A stretch of DNA of 64,000 nucleotides from an uncultured Lachnospiraceae bacterium (GTDB lineage: Bacteria > Bacillota > Clostridia > Lachnospirales > Lachnospiraceae): NCBI GenBank assembly GCA_902781505.1, contig CACZJL010000004.1:58742-122741 (forward strand), written 5' to 3'. The position numbers were made by a program, and so were the translations under genes. Position 1 is the stretch's first letter; every line of letters begins with the position of its first letter. The notes below the pieces were generated by a model. It was not told the origin of the DNA. It did not search any database and saw nothing but the letters and a program-made list of their open reading frames with translations. Shown here piece by piece: positions 1-9,009 of this stretch.

Positions 1-1029
1 GATTACGAACCATTACTTTTAGTTCCAATCTCCTTTGGTATGCTTCTGGTTAATATGTATCCGGATATTATGCTTACGATTGAAGATTCCACAAGCGGAG
101 TCGGCGGTCTTTTGCATTACTTCTATCTGCTGGATGAGTGGAGTATCTTACCATCTCTGATTTTCATGGGCGTCGGAGCCATGACAGACTTCGCACCTCT
201 GATTGCGAACCCTGCAAGCTTCCTGTTAGGAGCTGCTGCACAGTTCGGTATTTACATTGCTTACCTGATGGCTATTGTATTTGGTTTCCCTGATAAGGCG
301 GCTGCAGCAATCTCTATCATTGGTGGTGCTGATGGTCCTACATCCATCTTCCTTGCCGGTAAGCTTGGACAGACCAGATACTTAGGACCAATCGCCGTTG
401 CGGCATATTCTTATATGTCTCTGGTTCCGATTATTCAGCCACCAATCATGAAGCTATTTACAACAGAAGAGCAGAGAAAGATTCGTATGGGCCAGCTTCG
501 TCCGGTTTCAAAGCTTGAGAAGATTCTCTTCCCAATCGTTGTAACCATCGTTGTTGTATTAATCTTACCTACAACAGCGCCTCTGGTAGGTATGCTGATG
601 CTTGGTAACCTCTTTAAGGAATCCGGTGTTGTTCCTCAGTTAACGGAAACAGCAAGCAATGCTCTTATGTACATCGTTGTTATCATCCTCGGCACATCCG
701 TAGGTGCTACAACAAGTGCTAAGGCATTCTTAAATCTTGATACTTTAAAGATTCTTGCACTTGGTCTGATTGCATTTGCCGTTGGTACAGCTTCCGGCGT
801 AATCCTTGGTAAGGTATTGATGAAGGCCACTCATGGCAAGGTTAATCCGCTGATCGGTTCCGCCGGTGTATCTGCCGTACCTATGGCAGCCCGTGTATCT
901 CAGAAAGTTGGACAGGAAGCTGATCCCGGTAACTTCCTTCTGATGCATGCGATGGGACCAAATGTAGCCGGTGTTATCGGTACCGCGGTTGCGGCCGGTA
1001 CATTCATGGCAATGTTCGGAGTAGTTTAA
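1..1029 (+). CDS. oadB: Sodium-translocating decarboxylase, beta subunit (5' end outside window)
   Basis: The reading frame is open from base 1 and reads [18 protein letters not shown] before the first in-window ATG at 40, so the gene begins upstream and only about 343 residues are seen. The protein is very hydrophobic with many membrane segments. It carries the family signature [10 protein letters not shown] near visible residue 108. OadB-type subunits couple decarboxylation of carboxybiotin to sodium export across the membrane. The carboxyltransferase partner follows 79 bases downstream. The biotin carrier and small gamma/delta subunit are not in the window and may lie upstream. Whether the natural substrate is oxaloacetate or another beta-keto acid cannot be settled from this subunit alone. 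Confidence 0.93.
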   Translation, partial: DYEPLLLVPISFGMLLVNMYPDIMLTIEDSTSGVGGLLHYFYLLDEWSILPSLIFMGVGAMTDFAPLIANPASFLLGAAAQFGIYIAYLMAIVFGFPDKAAAAISIIGGADGPTSIFLAGKLGQTRYLGPIAVAAYSYMSLVPIIQPPIMKLFTTEEQRKIRMGQLRPVSKLEKILFPIVVTIVVVLILPTTAPLVGMLMLGNLFKESGVVPQLTETASNALMYIVVIILGTSVGATTSAKAFLNLDTLKILALGLIAFAVGTASGVILGKVLMKATHGKVNPLIGSAGVSAVPMAARVSQKVGQEADPGNFLLMHAMGPNVAGVIGTAVAAGTFMAMFGVV

Positions 1030-1035
1030 TTTTCT

Positions 1036-1075
1036 TCATCTGCGGCGCTCTGGCTGCAGTCGCAGATGAGTTTTT
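1036..1075 (+). terminator. Terminator-like hairpin between oadB and oadA
   Basis: A 9-bp stem, TCATCTGCG (1036-1044) with CGCAGATGA (1061-1069), has a 16-base loop and is followed by GTTTTTG. It sits seven bases after the oadB stop inside a probable operon, so it may lower downstream expression rather than end the transcript. Confidence 0.55.
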
Positions 1076-1108
1076 GATACGTGTAAAGCCAGAAGAAAGA
1101 GGAATTTT

Positions 1109-2524
1109 ATGTCTGAAGAGATTAGAAAGGTTGGCATTACAGAGACAGTCCTTCGTGACGCTCATCAGTCTCTGATTGCTACCAGAATGACAACAGAGCA
1201 GATGCTTCCAATCATCGAAACAATGGATCAGGTTGGATATCATTCTGTAGAGTGCTGGGGTGGTGCTACATTTGATGCATGCCTTCGTTTCCTCAAGGAA
1301 GATCCTTGGGACAGATTAAGAAAGTTAAGGGATGGCTTTAAGAACACAAAGCTTCAGATGCTGTTCAGAGGCCAGAATATCTTAGGTTACAATCATTATT
1401 CAGATGATGTTGTAGAGTACTTCGTTCAGAAGTCCCTTGCAAACGGTATCGACATCATTCGTATTTTCGACTGTGTTAATGACTTAAGAAACCTTGAAAC
1501 AGCTGTTAAGGCTGCCAAGAAGGAAAATGGTCATGCACAGATTGCCCTTTCCTACACAACAGGTGATGCGTACACACTTGAGTATTGGGAGAAGATGGCC
1601 AAGGACATCGAAGAGATGGGCGCAGATTCCATCTGTGTAAAGGATATGGCAGGACTCTTACTTCCAGATAAGGCATTCGAGCTTGTATCTGCATTAAAGA
1701 GAGGTTCTAAGCTTCCTGTTCAGATGCATACACATTACACATCCGGTATGGCTTCAATGACTTACCTTAAGGCAATTGAAGCAGGTGCTGACGTAATTGA
1801 TACAGCCATCTCACCATTTTCCATGGGTACATCACAGCCTGCTACAGAAGTTATGGTTAAGGCTCTTGAAGGAACAAAGTTTGATACAGGAATTGATCAG
1901 GCTCTCCTTTCAAAGATTGCAGATCACTTCCAGCCACAGCGCGAAGAAGCTATCGAATCCGGCCTTATGTCCACAAAGGTTCTTGGTATCAATATCAACA
2001 CTCTTCGTTACCAGGTTCCAGGTGGTATGTTATCCAACCTGATTTCTCAGCTTAAGAATGCAAATGCCTTAGATCGCTTAGGTGATGTTTTAGAGGAAAT
2101 CCCAAGAGTTCGTAAGGACTTCGGTGAACCACCTCTTGTAACTCCATCTTCTCAGATCGTAGGTACACAGGCTGTATTAAATGTTCTGAACGGCGAGCGT
2201 TACAAGATGATCACAAAGGAATCGAAGAAGTTCTTAAAGGGTGAATTTGGTCAGACTGTAAAGCCATTCAATGCTGAAGTTCAGAAGAAGGCCATCGGTG
2301 ATGAAGAGCCGATTACCTGCAGACCTGCAGACCTAATTGCTCCACAGCTTGAGGATTTAAAGAAGAACCCGGTTGTTCAGAAGTATCAGCAGCAGGAAGA
2401 GGATATTCTTTCCTACGCACTGTTCCCTCAGGTAGCAGAAGAGTTCTTTAAGTACAGAGAAGCACAGCAGACAAAGGTTGATCCTGCTGTAGCTGACACA
2501 GAAAACAAAGCATATCCAGTCTGA
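1109..2524 (+). CDS. oadA: Oxaloacetate decarboxylase alpha / PycB-type carboxyltransferase, no biotin domain
   Basis: This 471-residue protein is a TIM-barrel carboxyltransferase (about residues 5-270) followed by the conserved helical domain of the PYC/OADA family. Metal and catalytic residues are in place: D17 in LRDAHQS, K178 in CVKDMAG, and H207 and H209 in QMHTHYTSG. The barrel moves CO2 from the beta-keto acid to biotin; the beta subunit encoded just upstream then decarboxylates biotin and exports sodium. Full-length OadA proteins are near 590 residues with a C-terminal biotinyl domain (MKM motif). That domain is missing here, so biotin must sit on a separate carrier. Start: ATG after AAGAGGAA. 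Pyruvate carboxylase subunit B is the alternative name, but the oadB neighbour favours decarboxylation. Confidence 0.9.
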   Translation: MSEEIRKVGITETVLRDAHQSLIATRMTTEQMLPIIETMDQVGYHSVECWGGATFDACLRFLKEDPWDRLRKLRDGFKNTKLQMLFRGQNILGYNHYSDDVVEYFVQKSLANGIDIIRIFDCVNDLRNLETAVKAAKKENGHAQIALSYTTGDAYTLEYWEKMAKDIEEMGADSICVKDMAGLLLPDKAFELVSALKRGSKLPVQMHTHYTSGMASMTYLKAIEAGADVIDTAISPFSMGTSQPATEVMVKALEGTKFDTGIDQALLSKIADHFQPQREEAIESGLMSTKVLGININTLRYQVPGGMLSNLISQLKNANALDRLGDVLEEIPRVRKDFGEPPLVTPSSQIVGTQAVLNVLNGERYKMITKESKKFLKGEFGQTVKPFNAEVQKKAIGDEEPITCRPADLIAPQLEDLKKNPVVQKYQQQEEDILSYALFPQVAEEFFKYREAQQTKVDPAVADTENKAYPV

Positions 2525-2536
2525 GTGCTGGTATTT

Positions 2537-2571
2537 AGCCCCGAGGCCTGACGGTCTTTGGGGCTTTTTTC
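2537..2571 (+). terminator. Rho-independent terminator of the decarboxylase genes
   Basis: AGCCCCGAGGCC pairs with GGTCTTTGGGGCT (some wobble pairs) around a TGAC loop, followed by TTTTTT. Confidence 0.85.
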
Positions 2572-2729
2572 GTTGGAGTACTGTCGCCGCATGTCAGTGT
2601 GGCTGAGTGGTGCCTGCGCCATGGTTGTGAATGGGAATCCTGTTTTAGCTTGCATGGATGTCTGTCCGATGAAGATTGAGACGCTCGCCTCCATCGTAAA
2701 GATGAACCGCTGATTTTTGCGGGAGTTTG

Positions 2730-2738
2730 TGGTATGAT
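2730..2738 (+). promoter_or_regulatory. Extended -10 promoter for the flavoprotein gene
   Basis: TGGTATGAT is a good extended -10 element with no convincing -35. It covers the ATG at 2734, which would otherwise be the first in-frame start, and so supports the TTG at 2767 as the real start. Confidence 0.45.
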
Positions 2739-2766
2739 TAGAACACTAATGCGTGGAGGTTTTGGT

Positions 2767-4116
2767 TTGAGTGAGGTAATTATTGTCGGCGGTGGTGCTG
2801 CCGGTATGATCTGTGCCTGTGAGGCGGCAAAGGCCGGTCACAGAGTCACATTGATTGAAAAGAATGAAAAGCTGGGTAAGAAGATTTATATCACCGGTAA
2901 GGGAAGGGGAAATCTGACCAATGCCGGAGATCAGGACACATTGATGAAGAGTGTCGTTTCAAATCCTAAGTTTTTATATTCCGCATTTGGTGAGTTCAAT
3001 AACTTTGATACCATGGATTATTTTACGAATCTTGGTCTGAAAATCAAGGTGGAGCGAGGGGGCAGAGTTTTTCCGGAATCCGACCATGCCTATGAAATTA
3101 CCGATGTGTTAAAGAGAGAAATGAATCGACTGAAGGTGAAGGTGGTTTTAAATACTGCAGTGAAGGGGCTGATTACCGAGCAGGTTGCGGCGGCCGGGGT
3201 AGCTGGCGAAGCGGCTGGTACAGCAGCTGACGAAGAGAAGGCTTTAAAGCAGGATAGGTGGGCTGCGAAAAAGAAGAATAAGGGTCCGGTGAAGAAGATT
3301 ACCGGTGTACTTATCAGCCGTGGGCCGATGAGCAAGCCTGAAGAATTAAGAGCCGATGCCGTTGTTCTTGCAACGGGTGGCTTAAGTTACCCAAGCACAG
3401 GTTCTACAGGCGACGGACACAGGTGGGCTGTAGAGCTTGGACTTGCAGTGACGGACACACATCCGGCGCTGGTTGCGATGAAGACTAAAGAGGATTTTAA
3501 GGATATGGCGGGCCTTTCTTTAAAGAACTGTGCCATTACCGTATTTGACGGAACGAAGAAGGTGTATGAGGATTTCGGTGAAATGCTCTTTACACATACA
3601 GGCGTTTCAGGTCCTATGATTTTAAGTGCATCAAGCCACTGTGCAAAGCGCGTGTCAGACCACGAATTGAGTCTGAAGCTCGATTTAAAGCCTGCTTTAG
3701 ACAGACAGCAACTTGATGCAAGAATTTTAAGAGACTGGGAGAATGAAAAGAACAGAGACTTTGAAAATTCTCTTTCAGGACTTCTTCCAAGAAGCATTAT
3801 TCCGGCTGTTGTTAAACAGACCGGTGTCACACCTGGCAAGAAAGTCCATGATATCACAAAAGAAGAACGTGAGAAATTAGTTGAGGCCGTGAAGGCATTT
3901 GCCATGACCTTAACAGGGCTTGAAGGCTATGAACAGGCAATCATCACGCAGGGCGGCGTTAAGGTTTCAGAAATCAACCCGAAGACAATGGAAAGCAAAA
4001 AGGTTTCCGGCCTCTTCGTTGTTGGCGAACTGCTTGATGTCGATGCCGTAACAGGCGGATTTAACTTAACAATCGCATGGTCGACAGGAGTCGCAGCGGG
4101 AAGAAATATCAGATAA
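2767..4116 (+). CDS. FAD-dependent oxidoreductase, HI0933/BaiN family
   Basis: The N-terminus has a dinucleotide-binding fold (VIIVGGGAAGMICA) and then GKKIYITGKGRGNLTN, characteristic of HI0933-like flavoproteins. The C-terminus ends with the FAD-contacting stretch GGFNLTIAWSTGVAAG. BaiN, a member from bile-acid converting clostridia, reduces bile-acid intermediates, but most members have no known substrate, so no reaction is assigned. Start: I prefer TTG at 2767, six bases after GGAGGT (2755-2760), over ATG at 2734, which overlaps a likely -10 box. Around residues 140-185 there is an Ala/Lys-rich stretch unlike the rest of the protein. The cmk start follows within 12 bases, so the two are probably cotranscribed. 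Confidence 0.85.
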   Translation: MSEVIIVGGGAAGMICACEAAKAGHRVTLIEKNEKLGKKIYITGKGRGNLTNAGDQDTLMKSVVSNPKFLYSAFGEFNNFDTMDYFTNLGLKIKVERGGRVFPESDHAYEITDVLKREMNRLKVKVVLNTAVKGLITEQVAAAGVAGEAAGTAADEEKALKQDRWAAKKKNKGPVKKITGVLISRGPMSKPEELRADAVVLATGGLSYPSTGSTGDGHRWAVELGLAVTDTHPALVAMKTKEDFKDMAGLSLKNCAITVFDGTKKVYEDFGEMLFTHTGVSGPMILSASSHCAKRVSDHELSLKLDLKPALDRQQLDARILRDWENEKNRDFENSLSGLLPRSIIPAVVKQTGVTPGKKVHDITKEEREKLVEAVKAFAMTLTGLEGYEQAIITQGGVKVSEINPKTMESKKVSGLFVVGELLDVDAVTGGFNLTIAWSTGVAAGRNIR

Positions 4117-4127
4117 GGAGCGAAACC

Positions 4128-4796
4128 ATGAGTAAGGCAATTGCAATTGACGGACCAGCAGGAGCAGGAAAGAGCACAATCGCGAAGAGAGTCGCAAAGG
4201 AGCTTGGAGCAATTTACGTAGATACAGGGGCTATGTACCGTGCAATGGCAGTGTATTTTACACGCCTCGGTGTTGATCCCGATAATGAAGAAGCAATCAA
4301 CGCAGCAGTGGATGGTGCGAAGGTTACGATTGATTATGTAAACGGCGAGCAGCAGGTAATTTTAAACGGCGAAAATGTCAACGCTTTCCTCCGTACCGAA
4401 GAGACTGGTAAGATGGCGAGCAAGACGAGTAAATATGCGGCTGTTCGCACAAAGCTTGTTGATCTTCAGAGAGAACTTGCAAGCGAAAAGCCGGTTATCA
4501 TGGATGGCAGGGATATCGGAACGGTAGTACTTCCGGATGCATTTCTTAAAATCTTCCTCACAGCCAGTGTAGATGCAAGAGCGAAGAGACGTTTTGACGA
4601 GCTGACAGCTAAGGGCGAAGAATGCGATTACGAGGCAATTAAAAAAGATATCGCTGACCGTGACTATCAGGATTCACATCGCGAGGTTTCTCCGTTAAAG
4701 CAGGCAGAGGACGCAGTTCTTCTTGATACATCCAATATGAATATCGATGAAGTGACGGATGCAGTAATTAAGATGGCAAAGGAACATTTAGCATGA
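4128..4796 (+). CDS. cmk: Cytidylate kinase
   Basis: This 222-residue protein phosphorylates CMP and dCMP with ATP. It opens with MSKAIAIDGPAGAGKST, the P-loop of the family, and contains VDTGAMYRA, MDGRDIGTVVLPDA (nucleotide-monophosphate binding) and the lid-region arginines in RAKRRFDEL. The frame is open further upstream, but ATG 4128 follows AAGGAG (4115-4120) and matches the family N-terminus. Its stop overlaps the ispH start (ATGA), which suggests translational coupling. The order flavoprotein-cmk-ispH-rpsA is typical of clostridia. Confidence 0.96.
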   Translation: MSKAIAIDGPAGAGKSTIAKRVAKELGAIYVDTGAMYRAMAVYFTRLGVDPDNEEAINAAVDGAKVTIDYVNGEQQVILNGENVNAFLRTEETGKMASKTSKYAAVRTKLVDLQRELASEKPVIMDGRDIGTVVLPDAFLKIFLTASVDARAKRRFDELTAKGEECDYEAIKKDIADRDYQDSHREVSPLKQAEDAVLLDTSNMNIDEVTDAVIKMAKEHLA

Positions 4797-5671
4797 TTGA
4801 AGAATCATTTGAAAATGGCAAAAAGCTGATTGTCGCGGAATCTGCAGGCTTCTGTTTCGGCGTGCAGAGAGCGATTGATACGGTCTATGCACAGATTGAA
4901 ACCGGAAAGAAGATTTATACCTACGGTGAAATTATTCATAATGAAGAAGTGGTACAGGATCTTGAAAATAAAGGCGTTGTAGTCATTCATGGCCTTGATG
5001 ATATCGACGGAAAAGAACCGGGAACTGTGATTATCCGTTCTCATGGCGTTGAGAAGAAGGTGTACGATACCTTACAGAGCAAGGGCTTTGAAATTGTCGA
5101 TGCAACCTGTCCGTTTGTTTTAAAGATTCATAGAATTGTAGAACGCGAAAGTGGAAACGGAAACCAGGTGGTGATTATTGGTGACGGAAAGCATCCGGAA
5201 GTGCAGGGAATCTGTGGCTGGAGCAGCACGGCACCTGTGACAATCGATACAAAGGAAGAGGCAGAACACTTTGCCAGTAACGGAGTGACCCCGATTTCAG
5301 TCGTTTCTCAGACAACTTTTAATTCAAAGAAATTCAAAGAATTTGTTGAAATAATCGAGAAAAAAGGGTACAATACCACTGTTAGTAATACAATATGTAA
5401 TGCAACTGAGGAACGGCAGGCAGAAGCCCGCAGTATCAGCAGGATTGTGAGCGCAATGGTTGTGATTGGCGGAGCAAAGAGCTCTAACACACGGAAGCTG
5501 TATGAGATTTGTAAAAAGGAATGCCCTAAGACTTATCTGATTCAGACATTTGCTAACCTTGATCTATCGGAATTGGTTAAGGAAGACAGCATAGGTATTA
5601 CAGCGGGGGCCAGTACCCCGAACTACATTATCGAGGAGGTTATATCTAATGTCAGAGCAGAGTTTCGGTGA
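4793..5671 (+). CDS. ispH: 4-hydroxy-3-methylbut-2-enyl diphosphate reductase
   Basis: IspH performs the last step of the MEP pathway, reducing HMBPP to IPP and DMAPP with a [4Fe-4S] cluster. The three cluster cysteines are visible: C21 (AGFCFGV), C106 (DATCPF) and C202 (TICNAT). Other active-site motifs include the histidine in SHG and TPNYIIEEV at the C-terminus. At 292 residues it is a normal stand-alone length. The start overlaps cmk by four bases and the last 23 bases overlap rpsA in another frame. In many clostridia IspH and S1 form a single fused protein; here they remain separate reading frames. Electrons presumably come from ferredoxin or flavodoxin. Confidence 0.96.
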   Translation: MIEESFENGKKLIVAESAGFCFGVQRAIDTVYAQIETGKKIYTYGEIIHNEEVVQDLENKGVVVIHGLDDIDGKEPGTVIIRSHGVEKKVYDTLQSKGFEIVDATCPFVLKIHRIVERESGNGNQVVIIGDGKHPEVQGICGWSSTAPVTIDTKEEAEHFASNGVTPISVVSQTTFNSKKFKEFVEIIEKKGYNTTVSNTICNATEERQAEARSISRIVSAMVVIGGAKSSNTRKLYEICKKECPKTYLIQTFANLDLSELVKEDSIGITAGASTPNYIIEEVISNVRAEFR

Positions 5672-6758
5672 ATTACTTGCCGAGGAAGGTGGCTTTAAGG
5701 CCATTCATCAGGGAGACGTAGTGGAAGGAACTGTCATCCTTGTAAAGGAGAACCAGATTATTTTAAATATCGGTTACAAGTCTGACGGTGTTATCACTAA
5801 GAATGAATATACACAGGATGCTACAGCTGATCTTCAGCAGCTGGTTAACGTTGGTGACACTATCAAAGCTAAGGTCATCAAGACAAACGATGGAGAAGGC
5901 CAGGTTGCTTTATCCTACAGAAGAATGTTAGCTGAGCAGGGTGATCCTGTGCTTCAGGAAGCATTCGAGAACAAGACAGTATTAACAGCAAAGGTTTCAC
6001 AGGTTATGAACGGCGGTCTTTCCGTTATGGTTGGCCAGTCCAGAGTATTCATCCCAGCTTCCCTTTGCAGCGATACATATGTAAAGGATCTTTCTGTATT
6101 CCAGGATAAGGAAGTTGAATTCATTATCACTGAGTACAATCCAAGAAGAAGAAGAGTTATCGGTGACTGCAAGTCCCTCATCATGGATAAGAAGTCTGAG
6201 CAGAAGAAGAAGTTACTCGAAACAATCAAGGAAGGCGATACAATCGAAGGAACTGTTAAGAACGTTACAGACTTCGGTGCATTCATCGATCTTGGTGGTG
6301 TTGACGGTCTTCTTCACATCTCTGAAATGGGATGGGGCAGAACAGAAAGCCCTAAGAAGAAGTACAAGGTTGGCGATTCTGTAAAGTGCTTCATCAAGGA
6401 AATCAACGGCGATAAGATCGCTCTTTCCGTAAAGTACGCAGATCAGAACCCTTGGAACGCAGCTAACGAGAAGTACGCTGTAGGCAACGTTGTTAAGGGT
6501 AAGGTAGCAAGAATGACAGACTTCGGTGCTTTCGTACAGCTCGAAGAAGGAATCGATGCACTCCTTCATGTTTCTCAGATTTCCAGAGAGCATGTTAACA
6601 AGCCGGCAGATGTTCTTTCTGTAGGGCAGGAAGTTACAGCTAAGGTTGTAGATTTCAACGAAGCAGAGCACAAGATCAGTCTTTCTATCAAGGCTCTTCT
6701 TGCAGATGAAGAAGGCGAAGATGCACCTGTAGAGTACTCTACAGATGATCACGAATAA
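5649..6758 (+). CDS. rpsA: 30S ribosomal protein S1 homologue, four S1 domains
   Basis: Four S1 RNA-binding repeats are seen at about residues 22-92, 105-172, 193-262 and 278-348. The last two carry the strongest motifs (TDFGAFIDL...GLLHISE and TDFGAFVQL...ALLHVSQ). The protein has 369 residues, shorter than the six-domain proteobacterial S1 and typical of clostridial versions. It probably binds mRNA or helps translation initiation. The ATG follows GAGGAGG (5633-5639) and lies inside the 3' end of ispH, so ribosomes finishing ispH could reinitiate. A strong palindromic terminator follows. Confidence 0.93.
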   Translation: MSEQSFGELLAEEGGFKAIHQGDVVEGTVILVKENQIILNIGYKSDGVITKNEYTQDATADLQQLVNVGDTIKAKVIKTNDGEGQVALSYRRMLAEQGDPVLQEAFENKTVLTAKVSQVMNGGLSVMVGQSRVFIPASLCSDTYVKDLSVFQDKEVEFIITEYNPRRRRVIGDCKSLIMDKKSEQKKKLLETIKEGDTIEGTVKNVTDFGAFIDLGGVDGLLHISEMGWGRTESPKKKYKVGDSVKCFIKEINGDKIALSVKYADQNPWNAANEKYAVGNVVKGKVARMTDFGAFVQLEEGIDALLHVSQISREHVNKPADVLSVGQEVTAKVVDFNEAEHKISLSIKALLADEEGEDAPVEYSTDDHE

Positions 6759-6785
6759 TTCGAATTTGTTTCATAAAAAGTAATG

Positions 6786-6822
6786 CTCCCGGTAAGGAAT
6801 TAATTCCTTACCGGGAGTTTTT
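6786..6822 (+). terminator. Palindromic terminator between convergent rpsA and ylmH
   Basis: The 32 bases from 6786 to 6817 form a perfect inverted repeat with 16-base arms (left arm CTCCCGGTAAGGAATT), followed by TTTTTT. An AAAAA run lies at 6775-6779 on the left, so it may also serve the minus-strand genes, although six bases separate that run from the stem. Confidence 0.92.
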
Positions 6823-7580
6823 TATATGTATTTTGTGATTTTAATCTGCATGCGGCCGGATCTGGTTTCGCGCGCTTCGCCTAAAATGAATTTGCCAAAG
6901 TGGCGAATGACGAGGACGTCGTCTGGCTTACAGTTGCAGGAGTTGTTCTCGATGCATCTTCCGTTTAAAAAAACTTCTTTTGCGCGGAAAGCAGCAAGTA
7001 CCCTGCTTCTTGAGACTTTCATGAGAGAGGCGCAGACAGCATCGATACGGTACGACGCTGCGAGTGTTTCAAAGGTTTCGGTCTTTGGCTTGAGCAATGG
7101 CGGAATCTCATCGAGTATGTCGATTGCAACGTGCGTGTGACGAACCGTGTCTAAGTGGTCCTTAATATATTCGGCCATGTGGTCCTGTGTGAACACGTAG
7201 GCTGCGTGGTTTCCTTTATCGATTACAACATCGCCGCAGGTTTCGCGTCTGATACCAAGATTCATCAGCGCACCTAAGAAATCCCTGTGCTCGAGGTTCT
7301 CGGCAAATTTCTTAATCAGGGGATGGATGTAGAGAATCGTAATCGGAAACGTGCCGGGATAGCCATAGAGGTCTTCGGATCCAAATTCTACCATCTGTCG
7401 TTCTGCTCCTTCATATCCGCCGAAGGTGCGGCTTTTGATGAAGGATAGTTCTTTATTCATGCGAGCGTACAAATCGAGGCCGGTGAGGCTTAGGAAATCG
7501 GTATATTGATAGATTCCTTGGCTGTAGGCCCGGTTCGCTGTGTCTAAAATTTTTCTCTTTTCTAACTGTTCGTCGTTCAT
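6822..7580 (-). CDS. ylmH: S4-domain RNA-binding protein, YlmH family
   Basis: The family signature HRDFLGALMNLGIRRETCGD lies near the middle, followed by a C-terminal S4 domain (SRSRVLAAFRAKEVFLNGR) that binds RNA. YlmH has been linked to recycling of stalled large subunits and, in Gram-positive bacteria, to the division gene cluster. Here it stands apart from other division genes and is the second gene of a two-gene minus-strand unit behind the YprB-like exonuclease, ten bases away. Length (252 residues) is normal. The start follows an AAAGG ribosome site. Confidence 0.88.
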   Translation of the reverse strand: MNDEQLEKRKILDTANRAYSQGIYQYTDFLSLTGLDLYARMNKELSFIKSRTFGGYEGAERQMVEFGSEDLYGYPGTFPITILYIHPLIKKFAENLEHRDFLGALMNLGIRRETCGDVVIDKGNHAAYVFTQDHMAEYIKDHLDTVRHTHVAIDILDEIPPLLKPKTETFETLAASYRIDAVCASLMKVSRSRVLAAFRAKEVFLNGRCIENNSCNCKPDDVLVIRHFGKFILGEARETRSGRMQIKITKYI

Positions 7581-7590
7581 AAAAGACCTT

Positions 7591-8817
7591 TCATGTGGAG
7601 TGAGCCTTACAGTGAGCTCCTAAAAACTGTGAGAGTGTGTCGGATAGCCAGGCTTCAGCAAGTCCTCCGATTGCGTCAAAAAGAGGCAGCGGGGCAGCCG
7701 CTTCGTGGTTTGAAGTGCACTCCCTGGCGGCAGGGGTCAAGGCAATGTAGTTTAATTCAGACTCTGTGCTGAAGCTGAAAACAGGCTCAATCGCGCCGGA
7801 CTGCATTAAAAACAGGCCATTTGCCTTTGTATAGCAATGTTCTTTGTCGCATTTTACCCGACGGCTCGCATCGACAAAGCTTGCCATCGATTTATGAATG
7901 CACTCATCTGTATCCGGAAGATACCAGTAATTTTTATAATCATTGTAAAAGCGCTTTAAAACGCCTTGAAAAACCGGAATTGTGAGTGTTACTTCATTTC
8001 CGGAAGCGGAAAGAATAATCTGACCAGTGCTGTCAGCTTTTTTTATTGCAACGGGAAGTGGCAGTGTAAGCCTAAAGTGAATGTAAGCTCGTGCCGTTGC
8101 TTCCTGGCGTGAGATGCCTTCAGGGTCAGGGCTGCCCTCAGAATCTGCACAGCTCTCCTGGTGTGGACTGCCCGCCGGGGTAGCAGTGTCCTTTAGTATG
8201 GAAAGCTCTCCATCTGCTGCGGTAAGGTCGTAGAGCTGTTTGTAGGCGAGCATGGAAAGGAGGCCAGGCATGCCCTGAACATCTTCAAGATTATGAAGAA
8301 GACAGAGGTCTAAGCCGGATTTGTCATCAGAATATGCAGCGTCCATGTAAACACGAATTAAACGGCCGCCATCGTAACAATCTTCACGGGTAATACCAAG
8401 AAAACCTTCGATTGCTTTCTGATTGACAGCGTTGAGTGAAAGGATCTTGCGATATTGCCTGATTTCCTTAAACAGATCAATCTGAGGCATTTCATCAAAA
8501 TGAAAAGTAATCAGATATTTATCTGCTCTTTTTTTGATAAAGGGCAGATCAAAGCGTTGTCCGTTAAAGTGAATCAAAGTATAGTCTTCGTGCGAAAGGA
8601 GGTAATCCTTAAAGGCCTGGATAACGTTACATTCTTCTGTCAGGTCTTCGGCCATCCACTGGGTGACAGTTATTCCGTCGCTGACGCCAATCAGGTATAT
8701 TGCGGCGGTACGTGGCGATAGACCGGTGGTTTCAATATCCACAAAGATTGGACGTATTTCATCCGGCAGGTATTTTAAGTTTTCTGTTGCCGTAACAGGC
8801 GTATTGGTAATAATCAT
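7591..8817 (-). CDS. YprB-like ribonuclease H-fold 3'-5' exonuclease
   Basis: The N-terminal half is a DEDD-type exonuclease: D27 and E29 in FVDIETTG, a second aspartate in FNGQRFDLPF and a third in LLHNLEDVQGM. This matches the YprB family, whose substrate is not firmly known. The exonuclease is followed by a low-complexity linker rich in Ser, Pro, Glu and Ala (about residues 205-240) and then a C-terminal part of roughly 170 residues that I do not recognise. Start: ATG preceded by AGGAAG. It is the first gene of the minus-strand pair with ylmH and diverges from the SGNH gene. Confidence 0.8.
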   Translation of the reverse strand: MIITNTPVTATENLKYLPDEIRPIFVDIETTGLSPRTAAIYLIGVSDGITVTQWMAEDLTEECNVIQAFKDYLLSHEDYTLIHFNGQRFDLPFIKKRADKYLITFHFDEMPQIDLFKEIRQYRKILSLNAVNQKAIEGFLGITREDCYDGGRLIRVYMDAAYSDDKSGLDLCLLHNLEDVQGMPGLLSMLAYKQLYDLTAADGELSILKDTATPAGSPHQESCADSEGSPDPEGISRQEATARAYIHFRLTLPLPVAIKKADSTGQIILSASGNEVTLTIPVFQGVLKRFYNDYKNYWYLPDTDECIHKSMASFVDASRRVKCDKEHCYTKANGLFLMQSGAIEPVFSFSTESELNYIALTPAARECTSNHEAAAPLPLFDAIGGLAEAWLSDTLSQFLGAHCKAHST

Positions 8818-8895
8818 TCTAAACTTCCTGAAGAATTGATATCTGCATTATATCGAGGTGGCGTCGGTCACGCAAGTTCTTGAGGGCTAGGCGAT

Positions 8896-8982
8896 GCTTA
8901 AGTTCATGCTAAAAAGTTCTTAAGAAATCTTAAGAAACGCATCCGCTGGATTTTAAGGAGTGTTCGCTACAATAATTTTAAG
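8896..8982 (+). promoter_or_regulatory. Upstream region of the SGNH gene with repeated TTAAG boxes
   Basis: TTAAG occurs at 8898, 8920, 8930, 8953 and 8978. Two copies form an exact tandem of TCTTAAGAAA (8918-8937). A TACAAT -10 candidate lies at 8968-8973 with no good -35 (GCTGGA at 8945-8950), which would fit a promoter needing an activator. OmpR-type regulators bind direct repeats about one helical turn apart, and such a regulator is encoded 3 kb downstream. The link is inference. Confidence 0.4.
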
Positions 8983-9009
8983 ATGATAAACGATGGGAGA
9001 GGACGGAAT

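Noticed and set aside
3387..3905. Minus-strand open frame of 172 codons opposite the flavoprotein
   Set aside because: Ser/Phe-rich shadow translation with no domain and no promoter.
6213..6752. Minus-strand open frame of 179 codons opposite rpsA
   Set aside because: rpsA is certain on the other strand; the shadow frame has no start signals.
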